From positions 310,001-374,000 of the forward strand of contig OX596335.1 in the NCBI GenBank assembly GCA_951394405.1: a stretch of DNA of 64,000 nt, written 5' to 3'. A program made the translations under genes and the position numbers. The notes beneath the pieces are model-generated. The model did no database searches and was not told where the DNA came from. It saw only the letters and a program-made list of their open reading frames with translations. This document shows, piece by piece, positions 22,415 to 32,417 of this stretch (position 1 is its first letter; each line of letters starts with the position of its first letter). This stretch comes from Coprinellus micaceus (taxonomy: Eukaryota; Basidiomycota; Agaricomycetes; Agaricales; Psathyrellaceae).

Positions 22415-22500
22415 TAGGTGGTTTGTGTTGTTGTTTGAGCTGTGATATTACTATCTATCCGTGCTGTTTCGAGGTGGACGGTCTCACTACTCGTCCGATC

Positions 22501-23020
22501 CCAGCACTGGCGATGCTTTTGGGCAGGTATCGCCCCCCTCCCATTCCTAGACCTCCTTCAAGTTATTCTCCCTTCGCCCTTCCATACACATACACGTACG
22601 CGTGCCCCCCTCAGTCTCATACTCACCACCCTCCTCGAGCCCCTCAAACACGGATAACGGCCCAGGTAAGTAGCCGCTTCTACATGTACTTCGCGTATAG
22701 AGCTCTCATCTCACTGCACCATTGACACCCAGGTACATACCGATACCCCCCGCATCTCACCGAACTCGCGTAGCCTCAGCCACGCGGGTTTCGTCATCGT
22801 TTCATCCTCTATCGTTTCGTCGTTTGAAGTCTCCTCGATACTTGGTCTCGGGACCGAGTGTTTCCAGAGCTGATTCACTTCGTCGTCGTCATAGGTGAGA
22901 GTGATAGGCGCCCGTGGATACTCTTGTACCCCGTTACGAGCGGCTAGAGAGATGGCTTGTGTATGGTGGGGACTTGGTACTTGGGTTCGGTGGTAAGCGG
23001 GAGGTTCTTGTATTTCTCTC
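22501..23020. repeat. Dispersed ~500 bp repeat 2, copy 1
   Basis: The sequence starting CAGCACTGGCGAT near 22502 matches, block by block and in the same orientation, 33676-34120. Shared blocks include TATTCTCCCTTCG, AGAGCTCTCATCTCAC and GTACTTGG followed by GGCGGGAGG-like sequence, with many substitutions and small indels. No coding frame survives in either copy. Confidence 0.65.
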
Positions 23021-23154
23021 TAACATCATGCATCCGAGTCGTAGGTGAGGACCTGGGAGAGTGGACTCTGGATTCCGACTCGGATCTGTGTAGCGGACCA
23101 AGACCCACATGCGTAAGTATGGCTGCTGAACGCGGCTCGTCGAGGTACAGAGCG

Positions 23155-23830
23155 CCCGAGGGGAGCTTTTGGGAGACTGGGATTTATGATTTGGGTTCTT
23201 GACACCAAGTTGGACCTCCCCTGGGGCAGTGCTATGAACTATGAAAAGCCTGAAGGTTCCCCCGTACTGGGAGAAGCTGGGAGAAGATGGAGGCGACGAC
23301 TGAATATTGAATATTGAGCAGAAGCAGAAGGCAGCGCGGTATGTAGTATACCTCTTATGAGGTCGTCGATCCCTTGGGAGGTACGTACTTCAGGTTTGCG
23401 TTATCGTGTCTGTTGCTAATTTACTGTACTTATTGCTTTGGACAGTTGGCCGTGGCCTTCCCACATCGACAGCGTTCCGACGCGATGCGCTGAACGGTTA
23501 AGTTCGAACGTGGGTACAGAACTACTTATGAGAGTGGCGTAAGTCCCCCGATCGCTTCTCCCCGATGGTGTGGCTGATCTCAACGTTAACCTGACAGTGT
23601 GGAAGCGATGCGAGGTATCCTACCTTAAGTACGATGTTTGGCTTGCCGATTGGTCGATTAAAGCCTGAGGACTGGGAGCATCGTGGGTTGTTAGCGGTGT
23701 GAGCCAGTTTTTGATTATGTTGAGGCGGCGGTCACGATGCGGTTGGGTTGGTGGAGGTTGTACAAGAAAACACACAATGTCGAAGGGGTAGCTGATACAG
23801 CAGCCGATACGTAGGACAGTTCAGCAATGT
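23155..23830 (+). pseudogene. Decayed partial annexin copy
   Basis: Several blocks align in order with the annexin gene at 8475-10002. Near 23155-23190 it reads GSFWETGIYDLG (functional: EFWYLGTQIPDP). WEKMEATTE near 23295 matches WERLEAMVE, and TSYEVVDP near 23352 matches TSYDVADP, followed by a GT donor at the same place. FRRDALNG near 23480 matches FQRDALND, and VEAMRG followed by YDVWLAD near 23603-23650 matches VEALRG and YDMWLAE. HDAVGLVEVV near 23733 matches HDVMALVEVI. Multiple stops and frame changes are present, and repeats III-IV are missing. Intron positions persist, so this is a duplicated genomic fragment, not a retrocopy. Confidence 0.75.
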
Positions 23831-23899
23831 TTATTCCATGCAATCAAATCTGTTCGTGAGCGCACATTCCTCGAATCACCCGACAGAAGATTAACGAAT

Positions 23900-25171
23900 T
23901 TAAGCAAGCCTGGGGGTGTTCCAAGTGACCCACTCCTTCTCGCTATACTCGGGGTACGTCGCCTCAGTGCGGAAGAACTTGGAAGTATCAGCCTTCTTGC
24001 CCTTCAAGAACCTATCCACGAACGCAGTGAGCCCAGGAACCTGCTGCGCCGGGAACGCGCAATGGTTATGTCCACCCGCCGGATCCCCCGTCTGCTCGAA
24101 CCCAATCTTATCCTCCACGCCCAACGCCCTCCACACCGTCCTCGCCGCCCTCTGGCACCCCCACGTCGACTCTGGCCCGAGCCAGATCAGGTACCCGTTC
24201 TCCGAGGTGTACACCGCCCTGGGCGCGATGAGGGCGGTGAGGAGGTGGTGGTCGAACGGCAAGGCGCCCGCGTTCGTCGCGTATGTGTCGAAGACGGGCC
24301 CGAACCAGGTGTTCTCGGTGATGATCTGCGACGGGGTCTGGATGTTGGCGCCCCGGCGCCGTATCGCGTCGGCGATGCGCCAGCAGCCTGAGCCCCCGGT
24401 GCCGCCCTCTTCGGGGATGGTGAGCGCGATGCGCTCCTCGAAGGCCCCGATGGTGAGCGCGGCTTTGCCGTACCGAGAGCAGCCGGTGACACCGAGGCGC
24501 TTGGTGTCGATCTGGGACTCTGGGACGTGCTCGAGAGCGTCGATGAGGCGGGAGATGCCCCACGCGGATGCGAGGATGGCGCCGGCGGAGTGGTCCGCGC
24601 CGTAGAGGTCGTAGAAGAGACCTTTGCCCCGGGAGGGAACGCCGTTTTGCTCGGCGAGTAGCGAGGGGTCGTAGATGATGAAGGCGAGGTCGTTGGGGAA
24701 GGGGGGCATGTAGGAACCTGTGGAGAGGTTGATGACCGTTGCGAATCCGCGATTGGGAGCAACTTCCTCGGGAGTAGGTTCAGTCGGAGCTGGGGTAGAG
24801 GTGGGAGCGGGTGTCGCGGTGGGGAGGATGATGGTCACGTTGAACGCGATGCTCTTTCCCCCATCGGTGACGGCCACACCGAAGTGCCCGTCATCGTAGA
24901 GCGTGCCCTTGACCTGAGTGGGCTTGGACTTGGGGAGGGACCCGAGCTCGAAGCGCTGGAGGAGCTCGGCGATTTCTGTGCGACGGCATGCCCAGTCGGC
25001 TTTGGTGCGCACGGGCTGGCCGTTGTAGAACGTGAATGGGTCGGGGAGGGTTAAGGGGTTGATCACGGCGGGGAGCTTGGGGCAGCGGGCGGCGGCGGCG
25101 TCGTCGGTGAGCTGGGCGAACGAGCCGGTGGCGATGATGCTGAGGGTGGAGATGAGAGTGAGGGTGCGCAT
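23900..25171 (-). CDS. 4-O-methyl-glucuronoyl methylesterase (CE15)
   Basis: This encodes a secreted carbohydrate esterase of family CE15, which cleaves ester links between lignin alcohols and the 4-O-methyl-glucuronic acid of xylan. It is a single 423-residue exon. The signal peptide is about MRTLTLISTLSIIATGSFAQ, cleaved near residue 19-20; no cellulose-binding module follows. The mature part carries the family motifs PDPFTFYNG, the nucleophile motif GCSRYGK near residue 230, the following PEEGGTGGSGCWR, and the catalytic histidine in GGHNHC near residue 365. The start was chosen at the methionine opening the signal peptide; the open frame extends 113 codons further upstream but without conservation. 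A proline/threonine-rich insert (TPAPTSTPAPTEPTPEE) near residues 115-135 is unusual inside the hydrolase fold. The gene supports a plant-cell-wall-degrading lifestyle. Confidence 0.93.
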   Translation of the reverse strand: MRTLTLISTLSIIATGSFAQLTDDAAAARCPKLPAVINPLTLPDPFTFYNGQPVRTKADWACRRTEIAELLQRFELGSLPKSKPTQVKGTLYDDGHFGVAVTDGGKSIAFNVTIILPTATPAPTSTPAPTEPTPEEVAPNRGFATVINLSTGSYMPPFPNDLAFIIYDPSLLAEQNGVPSRGKGLFYDLYGADHSAGAILASAWGISRLIDALEHVPESQIDTKRLGVTGCSRYGKAALTIGAFEERIALTIPEEGGTGGSGCWRIADAIRRRGANIQTPSQIITENTWFGPVFDTYATNAGALPFDHHLLTALIAPRAVYTSENGYLIWLGPESTWGCQRAARTVWRALGVEDKIGFEQTGDPAGGHNHCAFPAQQVPGLTAFVDRFLKGKKADTSKFFRTEATYPEYSEKEWVTWNTPRLA

Positions 25172-25245
25172 CGTGTCGGACAGGGAGGATCTGGCCCGGG
25201 AGATGATTGTTGAGTTCCCTGGTCGATATTGTCGATTTTTGCCCG

Positions 25246-25253
25246 CATTTTTA
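25246..25253 (-). promoter_or_regulatory. TATA-like box of the CE15 gene
   Basis: On the minus strand the word ataaaaat lies about 75 bases before the start codon at 25171. This supports that start over the longer open frame. Confidence 0.45.
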
Positions 25254-26355
25254 TGCCCCTCCGAATACTTCTCTATTCTGCGATGTTTAGGCATTAGTTT
25301 CGAAGAGGAGCTCAGATGACTTACTGGAGGCCGTGCAGGGGGATGCTTGAGATGCTCGAGTACCTTCACAATGCTTCGACCCAGTCTATTGAGAACCACC
25401 AAGGCTCTCCGCCGTGCCGAAGTCAAAGTCGCGATGCGTTTTCGGTTTCCTATACCCCACGAGAAGGGTGTCTCAGGAGCGAGGACCAAGCGAGGACGTG
25501 CCCTCGACATTCCCGAATAAGCGAGATGTTGAGAGGAGAAGTTGAGAAGGTGGACGGGGGGGAGATGGGGAAGCGATGTGAGTGCTTTGAACTCTCAGAG
25601 GGTTACAGCACGGTCAGGGAAGCACAGCAGAGGTGCACCTTGGAGAAATTGGGGCTGTTCGGATTCTTCAAGTTGATCAGTCGAGGTCTCGTCTCATGAT
25701 GTACCTGATCAAATGTGGGGATGGAAGATACCATATCCTGTTGTAGGGAACCTCGAAGGCAGCAGAGCAACATCGGACGCTATTGCTCGCCTGAGTGGGA
25801 CAAGCCTTCTACCAGGTAATCGCCCACATTATTCCTAAATCTCGATCCGCCCGTCCAGCATACTCGAGGAGCAGAGGCAGAAAGTACGAAAAGTCTCGCT
25901 ACTCGCACGCGACCAAAGAGCTGTGTAACGGTAGATCCTTGGTGGGAACCTGGCTGCATCAAAGCTATGTGTGATCGGGTTCAACGGGCATGAACCAGGG
26001 GTACTATTAGAAGAACTCCCCCAATACAATTCGTAGGCCAAGCAGTAGTAGCCGCGTGAGTGGGTAATGGGTGATCCTCGGGGGCAACAGCAGATCTTGG
26101 TACGCCAGCGACCTGAGAGGTAACGTCCATAGATAGTGAGGAGGGGCCTGGTTCCTGGTTTCATTGCTGAGTTGCCACAATATCACCTCTTCTACCCAGT
26201 TTCAGAGAATCAGACTTCAGAGCGGTGGGAGTTCTCGATTCTCCGAATGGAATTGAAGATGCATTTATGCTGTGCATCACCTTTGGTTATGGGTTATTTC
26301 TCCCTGGACCTCTCCTCGACTGGTACCCTGAGAAATGTTGACTGCGCCCATAATT
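25254..26355. other. Intergenic region
   Basis: About 1.1 kb lies between the esterase promoter and the first repeat. No frame with recognisable motifs is seen on either strand. Confidence 0.4.
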
Positions 26356-28032
26356 GCGTGTTCGCGTGAGGCTATCCAGGTCGGTCGGCGTTCGCCGGAA
26401 ACGGGACGGCGGGGCCAAAGCACTTGTGTATGTCTTTGACGGTCATTTACCCAGGTCGTTTTATGTATCAGGTAGTCACATCAATTACAAGATCTGACTA
26501 TGGACCCACCCTTGTCGAAGATATGGATCTCATGAGTAGAGATATCCACTGAGAACCCTTTTGACGCGGGTATCCCGCGTCAGCAACCCCCGGCCCAGAC
26601 GAGTACTTTATCCGGCTAGGCCAGGGACAGTCCTCGTCAAAGACGGGTGGGCCCCCTGTCAACTCCAGGGAAATTTCCCTGGCACAAAGACGGGGGCATC
26701 CCGAGTCATATTTTCCGTTTTCCCCGTCAGGTCCACGCGCAAGAATTGGCCGTGGCACCGCCGGGGATCTCGTTTCCCTGTCGCCGCCTCGTAGTTTCCT
26801 GTGCTATGCCAGGGGTATTCCCTGTCAGTACCAAGGTCACCAATATATTATCGGCGCATTTGGTTCCCCATTCCGAATCCGTGATTCCGTTCGCATTTGC
26901 ACTCAGGTGGTACGATCATAAACAATTCATATTTTGTGTTGGGGGTCTACATAGACGGCACAAGCGGAAACGAGGGCAACAAGGCAATGTAGGTAACAGG
27001 GGAGGAGAGGAAAATAAAATCCACCCTATCTTAGAGTCAGCCGAAACCTAAATTTGTCGGACGTACGGAGGAGTCCAACGGGCGCCTATATGTTGATGGA
27101 GTCCGCCTCCGAGAATGGTCCGACCGCTCGCCCCCTCCAAAATACTGGGAAAGGAGTCAGCCAACAATGAAGAATAGGAAGGGAAGAAGCGCTCACCGGT
27201 GCCTCATTCTCTTGGTTTTCTGACTGCCAAAGGCTGTTGACGCCGCCGGCGTCGTGCGCAACGTTGTTAGTATCGAGGTCGCGTGTCCAGGCCTATCGAG
27301 GACTCACAAACAATATCCACATCACCCCCCAAGTACGCTCTTCACAGTGTGGCGAAGATCTGATGAGGTGGAAGAAGGGAAGGAAGAAGTCGATTACGGA
27401 TTGACCCACTTCTCCAGGGGTTATATACCCCTTGTTTAATCACTGTCTGGACGGACTTGTGCAAATTATCCGTCGGGCGGCTGAGCGGTCCCTGACTGTG
27501 ACGCGTCAGCACTTTACCCGTCATGGACAGGTATGTCCAGTACCCTGTGAGTACCGCGGGTCGGATTTCCGCGTCCAGCCGTGTCAAGTACGGCTCACAG
27601 GGATTTCGTCCTGGTTTTGTCGCGGGCGGTCAGGGGCAAACGCGGGCTGACGCGGGTTACCCGCGTCAAAAGGTTTCATAGTGATCACGATCTCCGCTCA
27701 ACCAATTATCGATCGGAACCCTCCTGAATTTGGGTGCTATATCGAACAGGATACCTTCCAAAATGCGGCTTTGGATGTAAGCCAATTTTAAGGTCTATCA
27801 TGTGCTGAATTACTGGAGAGCATCAGCCAGCACGCAGTGAGAAGATGTTCTTTACGGAATTTAGCGCCCAAAGACGCATCAAATTGATCGCCGATGGGGC
27901 TCCGACACACTGGGGACCCGGATCAGTACCTCCCGCACTGCCGGGCAAGTCACTTTGCTGGCTGCCTCTTGTCACCATGTCCTCGAGCCTGGGTCTCGTC
28001 TAAGGTCCTCCATACCGACATTTTCTCGCTCT
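26356..28032. repeat. Dispersed repeat 1, copy A (interrupted)
   Basis: Sequence at 26356-26546 plus 27684-28032 aligns in order and orientation with 31960-32433 plus 33584-33660. Shared landmarks are GCCGGAAACGGGACGGCGGGG, TATGTATCAGGTAGTC, TTCCAAAATGCGGCTTTGGA, TTAGCGCCCAAAGAC and CTCGAGCCTGGGTCT. The 1137 bases in between are a separate transposon. Without it the repeat is about 540 bp. I see no terminal inverted or long terminal repeats and no coding frame, so the class is unknown. Confidence 0.75.
26547..27683. mobile_element. Non-autonomous CACTA-like DNA transposon
   Basis: The element is 1137 bp long and has 38-bp terminal inverted repeats at 26547-26584 and 27646-27683 that match at 34 positions. 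The ends begin CACTG (left) and CACTA (right, read inward). It is flanked on both sides by ATC (26544-26546 and 27684-27686). The uninterrupted paralogous site in repeat copy B has a single ATC at the equivalent place, so a 3-bp target duplication is demonstrated. CACTA ends plus a 3-bp duplication define the CMC/EnSpm superfamily. Each inverted repeat contains an inner palindrome, GACGCGGGT.ACCCGCGTC. No transposase frame is present, so it would need an enzyme supplied from elsewhere. GACGGG/CCTGTC-type words recur in the subterminal regions. Confidence 0.88.
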
Positions 28033-28881
28033 GCACCACTAGCCAAGCTCTGGATGCCCACCCCAAGCTCTGGATCCTTCGGCTGGTCAGTATCGTCGTT
28101 GACTTGGTCAAGGGAACCACGACTCAGTTGAAGCTTGGGGATCGGGTGCGTCATTCAATTCTTCAGAAAACCTGTGAAGCAGAGCTCACCAACCCCATCG
28201 AACAGGTCACTTCCCTCTGTTTCCTACCATGTAACAAAGGTTTCCAGCTATACACCGTTCAGCCCCGTAACGTCGTAGCAAAGGTGGGGCTGGGAACCCG
28301 TCCTCGTGTCTTGAGTGTGCCTGATGAGCGGTTTTATCTCCCAGATCCCTGACGCTCTTTCGTTCGAGAAATCTGTCACGTACCCGGAAAACCTCGTGAC
28401 TGCCTTTTTCAAACTCTTCGATCAACTATCCCTACCTGAACCCGACGACTGGCCTGCCAAGACGGCACCCACCAACAACCCTCCTATCTGCAGGGGCGAC
28501 GTCTGGTCAATTCACCCTCCAGCTGTTGAACCAGACATTCCACACGGCGCCGTTCGTCGGTAGTGGTTCCCTGGGTGTTTGGGTGTTTGAGGCATCGGTC
28601 TCCGCATATTCCTTCCCAATGGTGGTTGATGATTGGCGTGGCGTTAGCGCGTGGCTGAGCAACCCCTTGGGTAGAACGGTTGTTTCGTATCGACTTTCCA
28701 TGCATGGTGAGATCCGGAAAGAAGGTCCAGACTGAGCTTCCTGTGATAATATTCGTATGGGCGCTGTGTGGAGCTCGTAAGGTGGCTTCCATGATGCACG
28801 ACACGGTGATCCGTGCCTAACAGACGCCCTGTTAGCGTCTGCCGACCTCTGATATTTTTCGAAACGCACCGAACTAGCAGT
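28033..28881. other. Intergenic region
   Basis: No supported gene is seen. A 152-codon open frame here starts inside repeat copy A and shows no recognisable motif. Confidence 0.35.
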
Positions 28882-29265
28882 TCATTTTGTTCTCTTCAAT
28901 CCCACATCGGCAAACACCACGTCCCCAATTGCAGGTGGTGCGGGTAATGCCACCCAAGAGTTCCATCCCCATTTCCCTAACCAATCCGCCAAGTGCCTCC
29001 ACCAACCCATCGACACGATGAGGTTGAGGTTTGGTTTAACGGTTGGGGTCAGGACTTCGAGCGCCTTGAGGTTCTGTATTGCGAATAGATTGACGACCAC
29101 ACTCCCCACAATAGCCCCTTCGACATCTAACAACAGTTTCAGGGACTTCAGGGCGCGACTCCGTTTCGGGAACCATGGTTGCAGCACCCACTGTAGTCGG
29201 TGAAATATTTCTTCCTTTGCAGTGGCGCTCTTTCAATTCTGTTCCTTAGTCTTAGTCTTGGTCTT
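28882..29265 (-). pseudogene. Fragment of a conserved hypothetical (nucleotidyltransferase-like?) protein
   Basis: A minus-strand frame without a start codon reads EEIFHRLQWVLQPWFP, then ALKSLKLLLDVEGAIVGSVV and GWWRHLADWLGKWGWN, ending at a stop near 28882. The pattern (a basic helix, SLKxLL, then G-IVGS-V-L) recalls a large Agaricomycete family with a nucleotidyltransferase-like start. The usual two-aspartate active site is not visible. The frame is blocked upstream by a stop near 29265. I treat it as a truncated gene remnant; it could also be one exon of an unusual gene. Confidence 0.35.
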
Positions 29266-29903
29266 ATTACCGGCTTTTGGTTTCTGACCTCAGCCAACAC
29301 CTCAACCTTATGACCTTGCCCTGTTCGCCGTCCACCCGCCATGATCCATCCCGCTCGACCCGAACAGTGATACGTGGTGTTGAATGGGGTTTTGAGTCAT
29401 AACCGTCACACCCAAATCACACCAATGCTCACTGCACCAGCTCATGGGGCCTTCTCTGTCTGACCTTTAATGGTGTGCCGTCCGGCGTACCTGGGAATGT
29501 GGACTGTTATCTTGCGGTTCTGCGTAGTCAAGATTTCATATCGATGACGGGCGCTAGATGCAAGAAGCATCAGAAGGACGTTTGAATTCCTACAATCTGG
29601 ACCTGCTCTTCTAGAAGCCGCCTTTCCTCGCTACAAGGTTCCCCTCCTGACGCGTGTTCGACGAAGAAGGACTGTTTGAATGTTCTCTAGCTTCGAGATA
29701 TAAGGGTCGGGAGGGCTCATGGCTTCGTTCGCAGTGTTCTCGGTGGAGCACAGCATTCAGGCTGTCGATAGGCGCTCAAGATAGCGCACACGTGTCCGAG
29801 TACGGAATTCTTTGCACCCCACTTTCTGGTCGTATAAGTACCCCACCGTTCTACGCCCTACTGTTTGTTAAGGACCACCTGCACCACTCACCCCCCTTCG
29901 ACC
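29266..29903. other. Intergenic region upstream of the GTPase gene
   Basis: No supported gene is seen. It includes the promoter of the GTPase gene that starts at 29904. Confidence 0.35.
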
Positions 29904-31545
29904 ATGATTGGCATCGCAGCTCCCCGCGACGATTTTACTCCTGGTTTCCCGTCTCCTTCTCCAGCCTTCCCCGCTGATGCCCATCATGATGATGCAGGGG
30001 CCGATCACGAAGGTCCTGCGAAACCTCGCGCACCCGCCCCCATGTACGGCTTGTGCTGGTCGCATTCGCTCTTAGATGTGGCTGATCACATCCACATAAA
30101 TATAGGCCTCCGTCATACGGACAACAAGACGCGGATTGGGAGGAGATTGTGACTTCCCCCGTCGACGCCCACCTTGCTGGTGCGAACTCTCCGCCTCTGC
30201 CTCTGCGCCCAGTGAGCGAGGAAGTCGTTATTGCGTACGTTCCTCCGTCATAGCGCCTCTTTCTCTTCAAATCTTAATGACTGCCTCTATCCTACAGAGT
30301 CATGGGAGCAACAGGGAGCGGCAAGACGACAGTGAGTGTTGCTTTCCTCTGCCCTCAATATAAGGTCGACTAATGTTTGCCGCCGTAGTTCATCAACACC
30401 GTCAGCGGCTCCCAGATGAGAATCGGCAAAGGGTTGCGCTCCTGTACGAACGTCGTTCAGGTTGCACCACCATTCTTGCTCGACGGGCGCAAGGTTATGC
30501 TGGTTGATACTCCTGGATTCGACGACACCACCAAGAGTGACACGGATATCCTCAAGATGATCGCCCATTTCTTGAGTCTGACGTGGGTGATCATCCTCAC
30601 GCCGCTCGTCGAAGCATTTGCCTGACCCCTGCGTCGATATCCTACAGCTACGAGAACGGCAAGAAGCTCGCTGGCGTCATCTACATCCATCGCATTTCTG
30701 ATTTCCGCATGGGTGGCATTTCGACTCGCAACTTCAGGATGTTCCGCGACCTCTGCGGGGACAGCTCGCTCAAGAACGTCGTCATCCTCACCAATATGTG
30801 GGGCCAGGTCAGCAAGGATGTCGGCGAGGCACGTGAACACGAGCTTGCCAACGACGATCTCTTCTTCAAACCCGTGCTGGAGAAGGGCGCCAGGATGATC
30901 CGACACGACCACACCTTGACCTCGGCACAGAAAGTCCTTCACTACTTCTTCAACAATCGACCGGCTGTCCTTCAGATTCAGCGTGAGATCGTGGACGAGA
31001 AGAAGGACATTTTGCAGACTGCGGCTGGTGAGGAGTTGAATAGAGAACTCATCCAGCAGATGCAGCGTCATAAGCGGGAGATGGTTGAGATTCAGGAAGA
31101 GTGGCAAGGTAAGCTTCAGCTGCAAGTCGACCTTCGTAGCGCGATGCTTACGGTCATTTTAGCCGCGCTGGACGCCAAGGATGAGGAGACACGTCGCGAG
31201 ATTGAGGCTGAGGCCAAGAAACTGAAGAAGGAAATGGACCGCATCGAAGGCGAGTCCTGCAAACTTGCTTCCAACTTCCAAAAGGAGAGGGAGGAGCTAG
31301 AACAGAAGATGAGGGAGATGAACGCCGAGGCCAAACGCGAGCAGCAGCGCATGCAAGAGCAGTACGACCAGCAGATGGCAGAGCTTCAGTGCCAGAGTAA
31401 ATTGGACAGAAACCAGTCGGAGGCAAGGCAAGCAGCGCTCTCCAGGGAGATCGAGGAGTTAAAGAATCGGCAAAGCAGTGGAGGCGGTGGAGGTTTTTTC
31501 TCATCTATCGGGCGGGCCTTTGATGGGCTCTTCGGATTGCGGTGA
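29904..31545 (+). CDS. P-loop G-domain protein with C-terminal coiled coil (AIG1/dynamin-like fold)
   Basis: This encodes a probable GTP-binding protein of 446 residues in six exons (29904-30043, 30106-30234, 30298-30331, 30389-30582, 30648-31108, 31163-31545). The order is a proline/aspartate-rich leader, the P-loop GATGSGKTTF near residue 95, switch II DTPGFDD near residue 143, then YIHRISDFRMGG, and LTNMWG in place of the usual NKxD specificity loop. From about residue 280 the protein is a long charged coiled coil (E/K/R/Q-rich, about 130 residues), ending in GGGGGFFSSIGRAFDGLFG. Such proteins form large families in mushrooms and are often annotated simply as P-loop NTPases; their role is not established. 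The last intron is a multiple of three, so a version retaining it would also stay in frame. The gene lies between the two copies of repeat 1. Confidence 0.8.
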
Positions 31546-31959
31546 ATCGCTTTCTGCCATCTCTCACTGCCGCCCGTTGTTCTCACCATCCTCCCTTAAG
31601 AACCGGCGAAATGTCCCCAATGCATCATTTAGGGTTTGAACTGGCTTATCATTTGTTGTACTTGTACTGTGGCCTTCATGCGAATTAATGATATAAATCT
31701 TTGTAGTAGGGGCGATTAGGGGTGGTTGAAATATATGAATCAGGCTCCTCCCTGGGCTGCGCCATGGTGGGAGTCTCCCCAGAGGGCATTGGGCGCTTGT
31801 CAAGGCACAACCCCGGCTCCCCCCCGCATCGAGCGTCTGCATCTGAGGGGAGGAGGAAGGGTTCGTTTGTAATGTGGGTATTTATTCGAACCCAAGTTCT
31901 GATTGTTCGGAACAAATATTTATGAACCAAACTTGAACCAAATACTCACCTCCACCGCG
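31546..31959. other. Intergenic region
   Basis: No supported gene is seen. It separates the GTPase gene from repeat 1 copy B. Confidence 0.35.
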
Positions 31960-32417
31960 GCGTGTTCGACTCCTTGAATCCAGGTCGGCGGCAATTGCCG
32001 GAAACGGGACGGCGGGGCTAAAGTACTTGTGTACGTCTCCGACGGCCATCAACACAGGTCATCCTATGTATCAGGTAGTCGCATTGATTACAAGTTCTGA
32101 CTATGGACCCCCTCTTGCCGAAGATGTGGATCTCATCAGCAGAGGTATCACGATCTCTGCTCAACTAATCGTCAATTGTAACGCTCCTTGAATTTGGGTG
32201 TTATATCGCACAGGATCCCTTCCAAAATGCGGCTTTGGATGTAACTCAATTTAGGGTCTATCGTGTGCTGAATTTCTAGAGAGCGTCAGCCAGCACGCAG
32301 CGAGAAGGTGTTCGCTACGGAATTTAGCGCCCAAAGACACATCAAACTGATCGCCGATGGGGCCCCGACAAACCGGGGACTCCGGATCAGTAACTGCCGC
32401 GGTGCCCGGCGAGCTAC

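Noticed and set aside
24062..24605. Plus- and minus-frame open frames over the CE15 gene
   Set aside because: High G/C content of the esterase leaves long shadows; only the minus frame with the GCSRYGK motif is real.
27894..28352. 152-codon plus-strand open frame
   Set aside because: Begins inside repeat 1 copy A and has no motif; probably chance.
30457..31125. 222-codon minus-strand open frame
   Set aside because: Antisense to the G domain of the GTPase gene, with no own features.
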